Origin: Hippopus hippopus
Lineage: Eukaryota; Mollusca; Bivalvia; Cardiida; Cardiidae
Direction of reading: 5' to 3'
DNA: 64,000 nucleotides
Assembly (NCBI GenBank): GCA_946811185.2
Contig: OX328105.1
Location: forward strand, 46,438,845-46,502,844
Under the pieces are notes generated by a model. It was given only the letters and a program-made list of their open reading frames with translations, was not told where the DNA came from and searched no databases. Each line of letters begins with the position of its first letter. Within the stretch, counting starts at the first letter, position 1. Shown piece by piece: positions 51,222 to 62,099 of this stretch. The position numbers and the translations under genes are program-made.

Positions 51222-51360
51222 GTGCATATATGCAAGGTTGGCAAAAAGCCTGTCAATGTGAGTATTGACCGGGCCAGCCCTTATGACCGGTTACAACCAG
51301 GCAATACAAGTCACAAGTTGTCCATTGAAGGGTTAAATCACTGGTGCTACTACATGCCCC
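51222..51360 (+). pseudogene. Relic resembling the C-terminal tail of a retrotransposon integrase
   Basis: The frame contains VGKKPVNVSIDRASPYDRLQ P, which resembles the (K)P(x)xVSIDRLKPA tail at the end of Ty3/gypsy-type pol polyproteins. Upstream and downstream pol sequence is absent or unrecognisable, so this is at most a short decayed fragment. Confidence 0.4.
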
Positions 51361-51508
51361 TGTCTGTACATGAAGGTGTACTATTATACACCATGATCAG
51401 TGTCACAGTGTTTATAAATAACATCTCTTTTTGTTGATCATAATCCAGAGGACATCTTTGCTGGTCAACTGAAGAGGTTGACTGGATTGACTGTCCTATT
51501 TTGAACTT

Positions 51509-51814
51509 GCCGAGCCGATACCTCAGTCGGTAGCGTACAGGACTTGAGAACAAGGGGTCGTGAGTTCGATCCCTGGCTCGGCCAATTTCTTTCCGAGGAT
51601 TGATGATAGTCATTGCGACAAGATTCATTCCTCTCTCACCGCTGATTGTTGTTTCGACGATGATTATGTTGGAAAGCAGCCAGTCGCTTGGAAAGAATAT
51701 TGTGCAGAGTACTGGTAACATAAACTCCAGGAAAGTATGGATAGGTGCACTGGCCGCCGCGATATAACTGAAATAATGTTGAAAACGGCGTTAAACACCA
51801 TGCAATCAATCAAT
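51509..51814 (+). repeat. tRNA-derived SINE, full length (main family)
   Basis: Head GCCGAGCCGATACCTCAGTC, B box GAGTTCGATCCC, body GAGGATTGATGATAGTCATT and AATATTGTGCAGAGTACTGG, tail CATGCAATCAATCAAT. Very like 49381-49690. Confidence 0.92.
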
Positions 51815-51999
51815 ATTTTGAACTTATGTAATATGTACAGGTCTGTTCTTTTCAACCAAACAATTTTTATTTATCAGCATTTCTGAAAGTCAAAGATTGT
51901 TGTTTGTAAATTTACATGTGGAATTTCAATAAGGTATAACTATCAGGATCAATAAGTTTATTTTATTTATTGTTCCAAAGATAATTTTACCAGATTGTA

Positions 52000-52542
52000 C
52001 AGGGGTGTAAAATTTTTTCTTTGTCTACTTGTCCTGTAGGATGAGTGGGTAGAAAAAGTTACTCATCCTTATGACACTATCACTTGTCCCAACTTGCAGA
52101 CTTGAATGACCATTTCTACTGCATGTACTACGGTATCGATATAAACAAAGAAGACAGTGTTTAATACTTATTTTTTTCCGGTGGCTTGACTGGTAAACCT
52201 GTCCCGATCTAACAATATAGGAGTTGTAGCATAGATCGTACAGGTATACTAGTCTAACCAACGCCGTGAACAGAAAACCCATCAAGCACTTTACAGGCGC
52301 GCATGCGTAATAAACATAAACATCCTGTATCGTGATCGAAGAGACGCTCTGGAATTTCAGTTTTACTTTTGTTTTGTGTTCGCTGTGAAATAACTTGTAA
52401 TTTGAATTATACCTGACAAATTTAGAATTCAATAGTTTTAAAATGTACTCGTCTGACAGGACGAGCTTGGCATTTTTTCTACTTGCCCAAAGCCAAATGT
52501 TACTCGTCAGTACGAGCGGACGAGTGGAATTTTACACCCCTG
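52000..52542. mobile_element. hAT-like MITE with 5-bp target duplication
   Basis: Ends CAGGGGTGTAAAATT / AATTTTACACCCCTG, flanked by TTGTA (51995-51999, 52543-52547). Subterminal CTACTTGTCCTG and ACGAGCGGACGAGTGG motifs recur in inverted form. A 135-codon minus-strand ORF inside has no recognisable domain and is probably fortuitous. Confidence 0.82.
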
Positions 52543-52599
52543 TTGTACTACAGACAACTCCATATCCCTCTCTGTGATAGCAAGCAGCGCACAAGAGGC

Positions 52600-52720
52600 G
52601 ACACGAAGTGACGCCTCGCGTAAACTAGAGCTTATTGGTTGAGATTCTGGAAAAAATGATACATACCTGTTGACATCGAAAAACTGTCTGGACCGGAAGT
52701 ACATTTTTACAAATTCAAAC
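52600..52720 (+). promoter_or_regulatory. Putative TATA-less promoter
   Basis: GACCGGAAGTACATT at about 52691 contains an ETS-type GGAAGT core about 25 bp before ATGGCGGACG; CpG content rises over about 52560-53000. Inference from sequence character only. Confidence 0.35.
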
Positions 52721-52807
52721 ATGGCGGACGGAAGTGACGTAAAAGACTGGTACAAAGAGCGTTTCTTCCCTTCGAATTTCGATACCCTTGACAATCACGT
52801 GATTTGA
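52721..52807 (+). CDS. Possible first coding exon of an unidentified gene
   Basis: ATG in strong context (CAAACATGGCGG) opens MADGSDVKDWYKERFFPSNF DTLDNH. The frame would leave the exon at CAC|GTGATT (52798/52799) or stop at TGA 52807. The N-terminal MAD, aromatic-rich YKERFFPSNFDTL and upstream ETS core look like a real protein start. The donor is weak and coincides with an AATCACGTGATT palindrome containing an E-box. No second exon could be joined and I do not recognise the family. Confidence 0.38.
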   Translation: MADGSDVKDWYKERFFPSNFDTLDNHVI

Positions 52808-52809
52808 AA

Positions 52810-54580
52810 CTCTGATCCAGTCTACAAATGAGACCCTCGCGAGATCTTGTCAAAAACGAAAGAACTCGAACTTTTCCATATCGGTCTGAAGTATGGAATT
52901 TTCCGAATACAGAAATACATGTTACAGGAAATAATGAAGCAGCTGAACCATAAAGCGTGAGCCAGTCGATCTTTTCTTTAAAGTTTTTTCGCGCCCTTGC
53001 CGATAAAAAACTACTTTCATATTTCATTACGTTTTCTGAAATTTTTAAACAAAGTTTTTTTCTGTAAAAGAAGGCGAAGAAACTCAGACAGTATTTAACT
53101 CGTCCCCATATCAACTCGGCCCGAGCAAACTTGTAGTGTTTATCTCTCTAGATCTGTTTGACGGATTGTTCCGCATGTCATTTATTCTCAACGAATTCAA
53201 CAGAAGTCGATTCTAATCTAGATTTAGAGTAAGATTTCTTTTTCCTTTTTTTCCGTTAGTTGCAAAAGGGTATCTGTATTCAGCCCAATTACAGCACGGA
53301 TTTTTTTTTCCCTTTGACAGAGGGAATTTGCTTCCTTTTTGTAATGTTGGTAGATCTATGTTTCCTTCTTTCTGTCATGAATTAGCTGCAAATTGTGCCG
53401 GTTGCAAATCTTATAAAACCCAGTAAATTTGTTTTTTTACACCTTGCTGTTTTTAATCTGTATATCATTTTGACTGCATAGAACATCAAGTTTTGTTCAG
53501 CCTGTAGATCTAGTTGAATTCACATATTTGTCTAAAAAAGGGTCTACACTGTTGGACTGGTGGAAATTCTCAGATGTTACTGCTAAAACATTCTTAAATT
53601 TAGGACAGCTGTCTACAGACTGAAAAAGTTTTTCCCCAGCCTATTCTGCACTGTATTCTGGTTACAGCTGCGTAAAGCTAGATTATGAGCAAAAAAAAAA
53701 AAATTGTTCAAGGTGCTTGCTTAAATTGCTGGTTGGTAAGATACATCACCAGGAAATGACTGTGTACTCTCAGTGTGGCCAATGTGAGAGAAAAAGGCAC
53801 CACCAAAATTGTTAGCACCATGGCTCAAACTTATTCCCTGTAAAATGATTCCAAGAAAATCTCCATCAACTGAACTAATTCGAATCATCCAATCTATGGT
53901 ATCTGTCAGCCATGCTAAAATGTATTTAGAACTAACCTGTCACAAGATGAGTCAACAGCTAAGACATTTAAAAAATATGAAAAGAAATAAAAAGGGATGG
54001 TCTATTCCATTATGTATTTTCTCTTGAAATAATATCTTGGTCTAAACCCCTTTTTAGCAGAATATACATTGTGTATTTGATTTTGAAAAACATATTTTTA
54101 ACTTCCCAAAACAAAATCTGATGTAATGCCTTTTTAACACTCCTGTTTTACTTAGGCTTTCAACAAATCTAATTTTATTACATCCTAGCAAAACCGTTAG
54201 CTGAATAAACAAAAAAAGTACCAATATGATAAATTGATTATCAAGAACTGATTTTTGGTAAAGTAAAGACAAAAACTTGAAAGTCATTGAAATATTTTTT
54301 CTGCGGATTTGTTTTTGTAGGTGATTGTATTGTATCCCTGGGGTGGTCTGCATCTATATGCTCAAGGTGAAGGGTTTGTTTTCAGGAAATCCTATGTCAA
54401 CCCCTGATTGGACTGTCAGTGATGTGGGAGTACCTTTGAGCAAGGCGCCATAAACACAGGCTAGCACTTGTTGAAACTTTCAAAAAGAAGATATAATCAA
54501 TAACAATAAGTAAGCTGAATTGCTATGAAAATCCATGTAAGTAAACCTTATATGTTGTTTATGACTTTAACTAAGAAATA
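52810..54580. other. Downstream of the putative first exon, no exon recognised
   Basis: Mostly AT-rich. A plus frame at about 53850-54005 (STELIRIIQSMVSVSHAKMY and onward) is mildly protein-like but lacks a clean acceptor and donor. Confidence 0.35.
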
Positions 54581-55531
54581 CTGACGCCTCAGCCAAGATC
54601 AGATGCCAATTTTATCCCTGCCTTATGTTATATACCTGTATCTGGTATATTTTCAATTATACAGTACAGATTACTTTTGCTGGTGAAAGCTTAAAGTCAT
54701 GGTTACATGTTCCGAAAAAAAAAATCAATGATATCTTTCACTGAAATTCTTGAGTCGCGGTATAAGTGGTAAAAAAATGGCAAATAAATAGCGTTATGCT
54801 GTAACGTTTCAAAATGGGATGGTTTTCAATTAGAAATTTCCCTTTTCAGACATGATTAACATACATGTAACTCATACTTTGCTAAATGTATGCATGATTT
54901 TGTACCTTTTCTTTTGAAGGTTGTTTGAGCAAAATCCATCTACAATGACCCGAGAAATAAATAAAATACTGAAATCACCCAATCGTTATGCGTTTTGTAC
55001 TTTTTGTGATTTGAAATTTAAAGATACCACCATAAAACTTAGTTTTACATAAATATTTGTGATTTTTGCAATTATAAATAGTTGAACACCACTATGAATG
55101 AATAAAACCCACCTGGAACCAACTTGCATTTGGAAATTTTCTTGACAGCGATTTTTATATACTGAGAAAAACGTCACACTAAATCTATCCTGTCCGTAGA
55201 CCACCCTGTTTTCTAGGATAGATATCTAAAAACAATATAATCATTTTATCCTGAATAGACCTCGGTCTACTGATCAAATCTATGCAAGAGGTTTTGAATT
55301 TACAATGCTTTCCAACAATTCACAGCTCAAAAAGTACCAAATGTCTTGTCCGTAGAAAGATGTCTTGCCCGTAGATCTCTAATCTTTGTTGTAAATATCA
55401 ATATTAATTCATAATTTGACATGTTAACATTTATTTCTGACTTGAATTTTAATTGTTACGATGTCAGTATACCATAAAAACTTAATTTAAATTTCATTTT
55501 AATGTACAACTTCATTTAAAACGTATTGTTA

Positions 55532-55705
55532 CCGTAGTCATTCGTAGTAGTCCTTGTATATCCGTAGTGATCCTTGACAATTTTTGAACATGCACAAAAG
55601 ATCGCTACGGATCAAACAACCGTAGCGTATCCTTACTAGTCCATATTAGACCGTACTGATACGTTCTGGTCCGTGTGAAAACCGTATCAGTCCGTACCTA
55701 TTGGT
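55532..55705 (+). repeat. 10-bp-periodic CGTA array, forward
   Basis: Consecutive 10-11 bp units such as CGTAGTCATT, CGTAGTAGTC, CTTGTATATC, CGTAGTGATC and, after a gap, CGTAGCGTAT, CCTTACTAGT, CGTACTGATA, CGTATCAGTC. Confidence 0.75.
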
Positions 55706-55759
55706 AGGCCCAAGATCTTTGAGGATTTGATACAAAGAACTACATATTAGTATGGTTAA

Positions 55760-55910
55760 ACTGCGTATCAGCTATGGTTATGATACGGATTTGTCACGGA
55801 AAGTCACAATCTTAATACGTTGTATTACGGAGAGGCAGGGATTCCCACGGTCTTTTACGGTTTACTACGTTGCAACACGATACAGTACGGAATTGTAGGG
55901 ACCACTACTG
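55760..55910 (-). repeat. 10-bp-periodic array, inverted orientation
   Basis: The same motif as its complement: GATACGGATT, GTCACGGAAA, TAATACGTTG, TATTACGGAG, TTACGGTTTA, CTACGTTGCA, GTACGGAATT. With 55532-55705 it makes an inverted pair. Confidence 0.7.
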
Positions 55911-56640
55911 TTTGGTAGGATAAATTCAGAATCATGTACTTCAACAAGGGTATAAATACTCTGTAGGATACAATGTAATTGTGCTTTGTTGTTGAGTTCA
56001 CAATCATGAACTGTCAACAAATGATGTTTGCAATAAATTGGCTACAATGGGATATTGATATGGCACAAAATGCCAAGGCATTGGTCCAGCAGCTTGATGA
56101 CATACATAGATGTAATGATTATATTCATATCATACTATTAGTATACCTTTACATTTAAGGTTACATAATTATTTTACCAAACATTGTACGAAAATGAATA
56201 AACATCAGTCTTATAATGTGACATTCTATCCAAACAACGATGCTAAAGGTGCAAGTAAAAAGATCAAATAATACTAACTAGTACATAAAACCGTCTCCTT
56301 TTCTGGTGGTTCAGGTATCCACCAACGGAACGGGAGATCGCCAAGAGCTTGTTCTGATATGGCTGGTTGGTGAACTGCCAGCTAGTTAAATGTATGGTTA
56401 CTGATTGCTTGCCTGCCTGGTGCTTGACATTAAGGATAGGAATCTGGAGTAAAAATGCTCAGAGAATGAGGTGTCTCATAAACCCGGGAGGCTGGCCCTT
56501 TCAATATGGGTGATACTAACTATAATAAACAAGCACTTTACTTTTAAAACATAAACATTCACGATAATCAGTGTAATTGTAAAAATAAACAGCAGATTTT
56601 ATGAACAGAAGAGAAACGTTATTGATCAATTGTTTACATT

Positions 56641-56872
56641 GAACCCTTTCCCATTCAATCCCTTCTTTTTATGGGTCTGCAACAGACAACCTTAGAAAAC
56701 ACTTAAGGAAATCGAAAAAAAAAATGCTCAAAATGAGCAATTTCTCCATTTCCCACACTGTTTTCTACCTTATTGTAGTACTAAATCTCATTTGAACCAA
56801 ATTTACAATTGTCGTCTGCAGATGCTTTCAGTTTAGAGGGGGGCCAAAATTTGTCAACTGGTAATGGGTTAA
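56641..56872. mobile_element. TTAA-type MITE (M1 family), nested
   Basis: GAACCCTTTCCCATTCAATC to ACTGGTAATGGGTTAA; palindrome partly mutated. Confidence 0.78.
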
Positions 56873-57025
56873 TGATTATAATAATCAGTAATAGAAGACT
56901 GAGGAGATGGTGAATGAGAGATTGGCTTTTACAAAGACCCCTTCATGGCCAGTATGATGCTCTCATGGCCGAACTTGTTGCATTTTGAAAGTGAGCAAGC
57001 TAGATGTTGTGGACGGAATGCTAAA

Positions 57026-57357
57026 TCGTGGTAGGTCCGTATTGATCCGTGGCGATTCGTACTACTCCGTATCGAACCGTTCTTATTCGTACTAATCCGT
57101 ACTTGTACCGTAGCAAACCATAGTGTATCCAAAGTACAATCGTCCTGATTCGTGTCGTTCCGTATTAAATCGTGTCGAACCGTAACAATCCTAATCTCTC
57201 CCAGAGCTTTTACTTACATTATGTCGGTAGATCCGTCGAACTCCGTACTCACACCGTTGTGTATCCGTATTGGAACCGTAGCGGACTACGGAATTTTGAC
57301 ATTTCCGTAGTCATCCGTGAGCGATTAGACTGTAGCTCTTCCGTGGCGGTCTTCCGT
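57026..57357 (+). repeat. 10-bp-periodic CGT array, longest copy
   Basis: In-register units with almost exact 10-bp spacing: CGTATTGATC, CGTGGCGATT, CGTACTACTC, CGTATCGAAC, CGTTCTTATT, CGTACTAATC, then after slips CGTCCTGATT, CGTGTCGTTC, CGTATTAAAT, CGTGTCGAAC. Continues degenerately to 57357. Confidence 0.8.
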
Positions 57358-57436
57358 GAATATGTGACCGGGGCTTTACATGTTTGCAATTGATATTCAC
57401 TCATACTGGGCTTATTGTTTTGATTTCCATTCATAT

Positions 57437-57628
57437 CAACCCTTAAACAGACAACAAAATTTTAGACTGGTCCAATTTGAAAGCCATTGCAGACAACAAA
57501 ATAAATGTAACTTTAATCAAGGGAAAAGGAGAAATTGCTGGTTAGCAACATTTTCTTCTTTTCCCTCAATGTTTTCAAAAGCTTTCCACCTTAGGGTTAT
57601 GAAAACCCGTCATTGTTTTGGGGGTTCG
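57437..57628. mobile_element. TTAA-type MITE (M1 family), nested
   Basis: CAACCCTTAAACAGACAACA, GACTGGTCCAATTTGAAAGC and GAAAAGGAGAAATTGCTGGT. The right end is decayed. Confidence 0.72.
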
Positions 57629-58759
57629 ACATTTGCTTATCATTGCGACTGATTGTATTGCTCTTACAATGCAAGATGAATTATGACTCATTATTACTGA
57701 ACATATTTTGTAAGACTTAGAAACTAAATAAGTAGCAAAACTTCAACATTTTCTAAAATTTATTTTTAAAACTAGAAAATTGACCTGTCCGTAGATTTTG
57801 TTAACCTTGATTATTTTACTCCATTAAGGAATAAAAATCTGTGAAATTTTAAGTTTAAATGTATTATTCAGCATAGCAAACATTCACAAGTGCATAAAGA
57901 TTAACAACTAGCACTGTATTTGGTATAATATCAGTATGCAGTTGCTCTTTGTATATATTCCTGTTACATTTCCTGTTGGAAATTGCATATTCTTTATATC
58001 TTTGGAGTGCAAATAATGTTTTCTTGTTTTACATAATCATATCTGTTCCATTTGTTTGTCAAACAAGGAAAAACATGGCAAAACAAAGGGCTAAAATGTG
58101 TTTAATGATGATATCTACAAAATGTCCTGTCCGTAGAAAATTTGGTTTCATTTCTATGTGAAATTTTATGAACACATAAGTTCAAGAATAAATAGCAATT
58201 ACTGGAAAACTATATATCATTGGAATCGTGTTTTTTTTTTTATAGTTTATCATAAGATCTATCATTTTCCACTCATGTTAACTGTATTTTGGATATTGCA
58301 AACAATATGAAGTAAGATAAAAAATATCTCGTGAAAAAAGGAATAAAACAGGGCAAAAAATTTTTTTTCAATGATTTTCACAGTTTAATGCTTGTAAATA
58401 AGGCAGTTAAATACAATTTCTTTCAATTAAAAGTTTGAAATTTTATGTTTCTGTTAAATAGCATTGAAAATAAAGTATTAAAAAGCATGTGTATTTCGTA
58501 TTTTTACTCCAATTTTGAGAATAATTGTGGAAGCAACTTCTTAGCAAATAAGTTTCTATTTACAAAATATGTAAATTATGAAACCTTGAACCATACTGGA
58601 ATAGAAAAACATGAAAAACAGTCGAAAAACATACTTTGAAAATTTGAGTAAAATGTTACACAAATTGGCATTTGATCTTGGCTGAGGCGTATGTTATCAA
58701 ACTATGACTAGGAAGTCATGATTTCATTTCAAATACCAATGTCAAATAACGATAAAAAA

Positions 58760-61025
58760 ACAAGAGGGCCATGATGGCCCTGTATCGCTCCACTGGCTAT
58801 TAAGTAAAAACACTACAAGCCAAACATTACAATATTCAGCAAATTGATTTCAAACATGAGGACATGCAAACATTTTTCTATCTAATCCTACGAGAAAGTT
58901 GTGATCCATGGGCAAAGCCAATTTTGATCGCAAAGCTATAATTATTTGAATCCTGGTGGAGGTCCACAATATAAAGCTCCATACCAAATAGCCCCCATTC
59001 ACCAGAGCCACGTTTTTTGATGGATCAAAATTTTACAAACAGTTTTTGAAAAGGGTTACCCAAGGAACAATCCTGTGAAATTATTTCGAAATCTGACCAG
59101 CGGTTTCAGAGAAGAAGAATTTTGAAGAATTCCTTCATTTCTATATGGTGCAAGAAGCCCCCATTCACCAGAGCCACATTTTTTGACGGATCAAAATTTT
59201 ACGAACACTTTTTAAAAAGGGTCACCCAAGGAGCATATCTGTGAAATTATTTCAAAATCTGACCCGTGGTTTCAGAGGAGAAGATTTTTAAAGAATTCCC
59301 TAAAAAATTCCATTTGGTTGCAATGGCAACCAGAGTTTTTGATGGAATCAAATTCTGTGAACAGTTTTAAAAGAGGACCTTCCAAGGAACATTCCAGCCA
59401 AGTTTGGTCCAAATCCGCCCAGTGGTTTAGGAGGAGTTGATGTTTAAAGAATTGTTGACTACACACGATGCACGACGGACACCAGGTGATCCTAAAAGCT
59501 CCCCTTGAGCACGTTGTGCTCAAGTGAGCTAAAAAGTTAACATACGGATGGACGCACAACGGACAACGGGCCATAACATAAGCCTGCTGGCCTTCGGCTA
59601 GTGGAGCTAAAAAACTTGTCTAGCACCAATCATGTATCACTGCAGCTTGATAATCAAGGGAGGTAAATAGTAACGAACTTTATCTTTCATAAAAAGAGTT
59701 ATTTCCCTTGATTAATGTTTAAATTGAAGTGACAATATTTTGAAGCCCATGTTAAACTTGCGATCCCTGGAATGAAGGCAATTTTGACCCCAGACCTACA
59801 ATATGAAACTAGAATGTGTGGTTATAAACAAAAAGATTTTTTAATCTTGCCCAATAAAAAGTCATGTAAAACAAGTTTGCTGAATAAAAGGCCCTGTAAA
59901 ATATGTGATCCATGACACAGGTTTATCAAGTTTTCACTATAAAAGCCAATGTAAAACTTGTGACCCCTGGTGTGGAGTCAAACTTGACCCCCAAAGTTAA
60001 AATTTGGGCCCTCTTGGTAGAGGCCCATTATATAAAGTTACATGCAAAATTTGGTAGCCCTAGGCCTAAATATGGCTATGTACAAGTAGATTATTAAAGT
60101 TTCCTTATATAAGACCATGTAGAACTTGTGACCCCCTGGGGTGGGGCTACATTTGACCCCCTGGGCTATAATTTGGGCACCCTTGATAGAGACCCCCTAG
60201 ATAAAGCTAAATGCAAAATTTGATAGCCCTAGCCCTTATAGCTAGATGCAAAAGATTTTCCTATATAAGCCCGCCCATGTAAAACATGTTACCCCCCGGA
60301 GCGAAGTCAAATTTGACCCTCGGCTATAATTTGGACAGGTCCACTAGATAAAGCTACATGCCAAATTTGGTTGCCCTAGGCCCCATGGCTAGGTCAAAGA
60401 AGAATTTTAAAGTTCTCCCTATATAAGCCCATGTAAAACTTGTTATATAAGCCCATGTAAAACTTGTTACCCCCGGACAGGGCCTAATTTGACCCCAGGG
60501 CTATAATTTGAACAATCTTGGCAGACGTCCACTAGATAAAGCTACATGCCAAATTTGGTAGCTCTAGGCCCTATGGCTAGGTAGAAGAGGAATTTTAAAG
60601 TTCTCCCTAAATAAGCCCATGTATAACTTGTGACCCCCGGGGCGGGGCCAATTTTGACCCCAGGGCTATAAATTGAAGAAACTTGGTAGAGGTCCACTAG
60701 ATAAAGCTACATGCCAAATTTGGTAGCCCTTGGCCTTACGGTTTCAGACAAGAAGATTTTCAAAGATTTTCAAAATTTTTCAGTTTTGTTGCCATGGCAA
60801 CCAGAGTTTTTGAAGGAATTAAATTCTTTCAAGAAAAATCTGAAGAGGACCATGGCAGGATCATTTCTGTGAAGTTTCATCAAAATTGGATCTGTAGTTT
60901 CAGAGAAGAAGACGTTTTAAAAAAAAGTTAACGCACGGACGGACGGACGCACGCACGGACGGACGGACGCACGACGGACAACAGGCCATGACATAAGCCC
61001 GCTGGCCTTCGGCCAGTGGAGCTAA
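58760..61025 (+). mobile_element. Composite Helitron-like tandem-repeat element, copy 2
   Basis: Same left end as copy 1 (ACAAGAGGGCCATGATGGCC to TTAAGTAAAA), then a private stretch of about 180 bp. From 58990 it is nearly identical to 29686-31709 with a few small indels, ending (GGAC)n, CTGGCCTTCGGCCAG, TGGAGC and CTAA. Flanks differ, so this reflects transposition rather than duplication of a larger region. Confidence 0.82.
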
Positions 61026-61307
61026 AAAGGACCAGAATTTTTAATCAGCCTCTTTTGGCCCTATCGTTTTTTAAACTAGGATTGATTGGTTGGTGGTCTA
61101 CTCTCCTTTCAAAGCATTTCAGTCTTACCATCAGACTGACAGTTCAGTTTTTAATCTAGTTTCATTGGTTTTACAAGTAGTCTGTGCTTGGGATGCAACT
61201 TGCATTGCCTAAAGACACTCCCATAAAAGTAAAACATCATTTTTGGGTGAGGATCAAACCCAGGACCTTATTACTCATTCAAGCACTTAGCCACTACAGA
61301 CAACTTG

Positions 61308-61510
61308 GTGTCCGTGGTTGTGAGGTAGAGCGTCAGCCTCGTAACCAAAAGGTCCTGAGTTCTAGACCCGGGAGCTGGTGTCAACCTTGGGATTTTTCAT
61401 TGGCCGACACATTCAACGCAAGTACTGGTGTACTTCCCAGGAAGCAGAATTGAGAGAGATTAGCATAAGTTGTAAGAACTTGTTTCTCAATCGATGTAAA
61501 ATAAATATGT
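61308..61510 (+). repeat. tRNA-derived SINE (third family)
   Basis: GTGGTTGTGAGGTAGAGCGT and GAGTTCTAGACCC act as A- and B-box-like segments around GTCAGCCTCGTAACC. The body has GAGAGAGATTAGCATAAG and ends AAATAAATATG. Confidence 0.7.
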
Positions 61511-61800
61511 TTAAACTAACTTGAAACTCTTTGGCGGGTGCCATTTGGACCAGAACCTATAAATGTTTATAAAAGTTTTTAAGTTGTACTTTGATTTTGT
61601 CTAAATTTTGTAAATCCCTGATAGTAAAAAGATGAAAATATTTTGATCAACTGTTAGCTAAATGATAATCAAAGGTTGTAACAAATTCATAGCCCTAGAA
61701 ATCAATATGGTAATATTACTTCAAATACAGATAATTCTATCAGTCCATTGATCAGTTTGTTTATCTGCCCATCCACTCTGTCAAACAGGTCCAATGATAA

Positions 61801-61960
61801 ATTAACTTTTTACCAAACAGCAAAGTTTTAGATGTATCCAAATTCAAAGCAATTGCAGTTGATAAATATAGTTCACATAATGGCCTGTGTCCTTGAACTC
61901 AAAGGATAGACGATATTGTGGAAAAGGAAGAAAATGTTGGTAACCAGCATTTCTGATCAA
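61801..61960. mobile_element. Degenerate TTAA-type MITE (M1 family), left part
   Basis: TTAACTTTTTACCAAACAGC, GTGGAAAAGGAAGAAAATGT and TGGTAACCAGCATTTCTGA; right half lost. Confidence 0.65.
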
Positions 61961-62099
61961 TACTACCAAAAAATTTTATGTGATAAAGGGGCTTTTTTAG
62001 AGCTTTGTTATCTAAAGTAATTTTTCTTTTTTGATAAATACAACAAAAGACACTGGACTGTCAAATGCAAGAAAAAGGTGCAACTTTGTTGTTTGAATA

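Larger units (their letters stand above)
54584..58690. mobile_element. 4.1-kb TIR element with 10-bp-periodic internal arrays
   Basis: Left end ACGCCTCAGCCAAGATCAGA then TGCCAATTT; right end is its inverse with one mismatch (AAATTGGCA, TTTGATCTTGGCTGAGGCGT), about 29 bp. The interior contains five TGYCCGTAGA boxes (55190, 55347, 55370, 57787, 58129), three CGT-periodic arrays and two nested TTAA MITEs (56641, 57437). No transposase frame was seen. No target duplication is evident, so boundaries rest on the TIR. Confidence 0.65.

Noticed and set aside
52025..52432. 135-codon minus-strand ORF
   Set aside because: It lies wholly inside the hAT-like MITE 52000-52542, has no recognisable domain and an odd Tyr/Ser-rich composition; probably fortuitous.
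52707..53114. 135-codon minus-strand ORF in the CpG-rich block
   Set aside because: Overlaps the better-supported plus-strand start at 52721, has no domain I recognise and no splice support.
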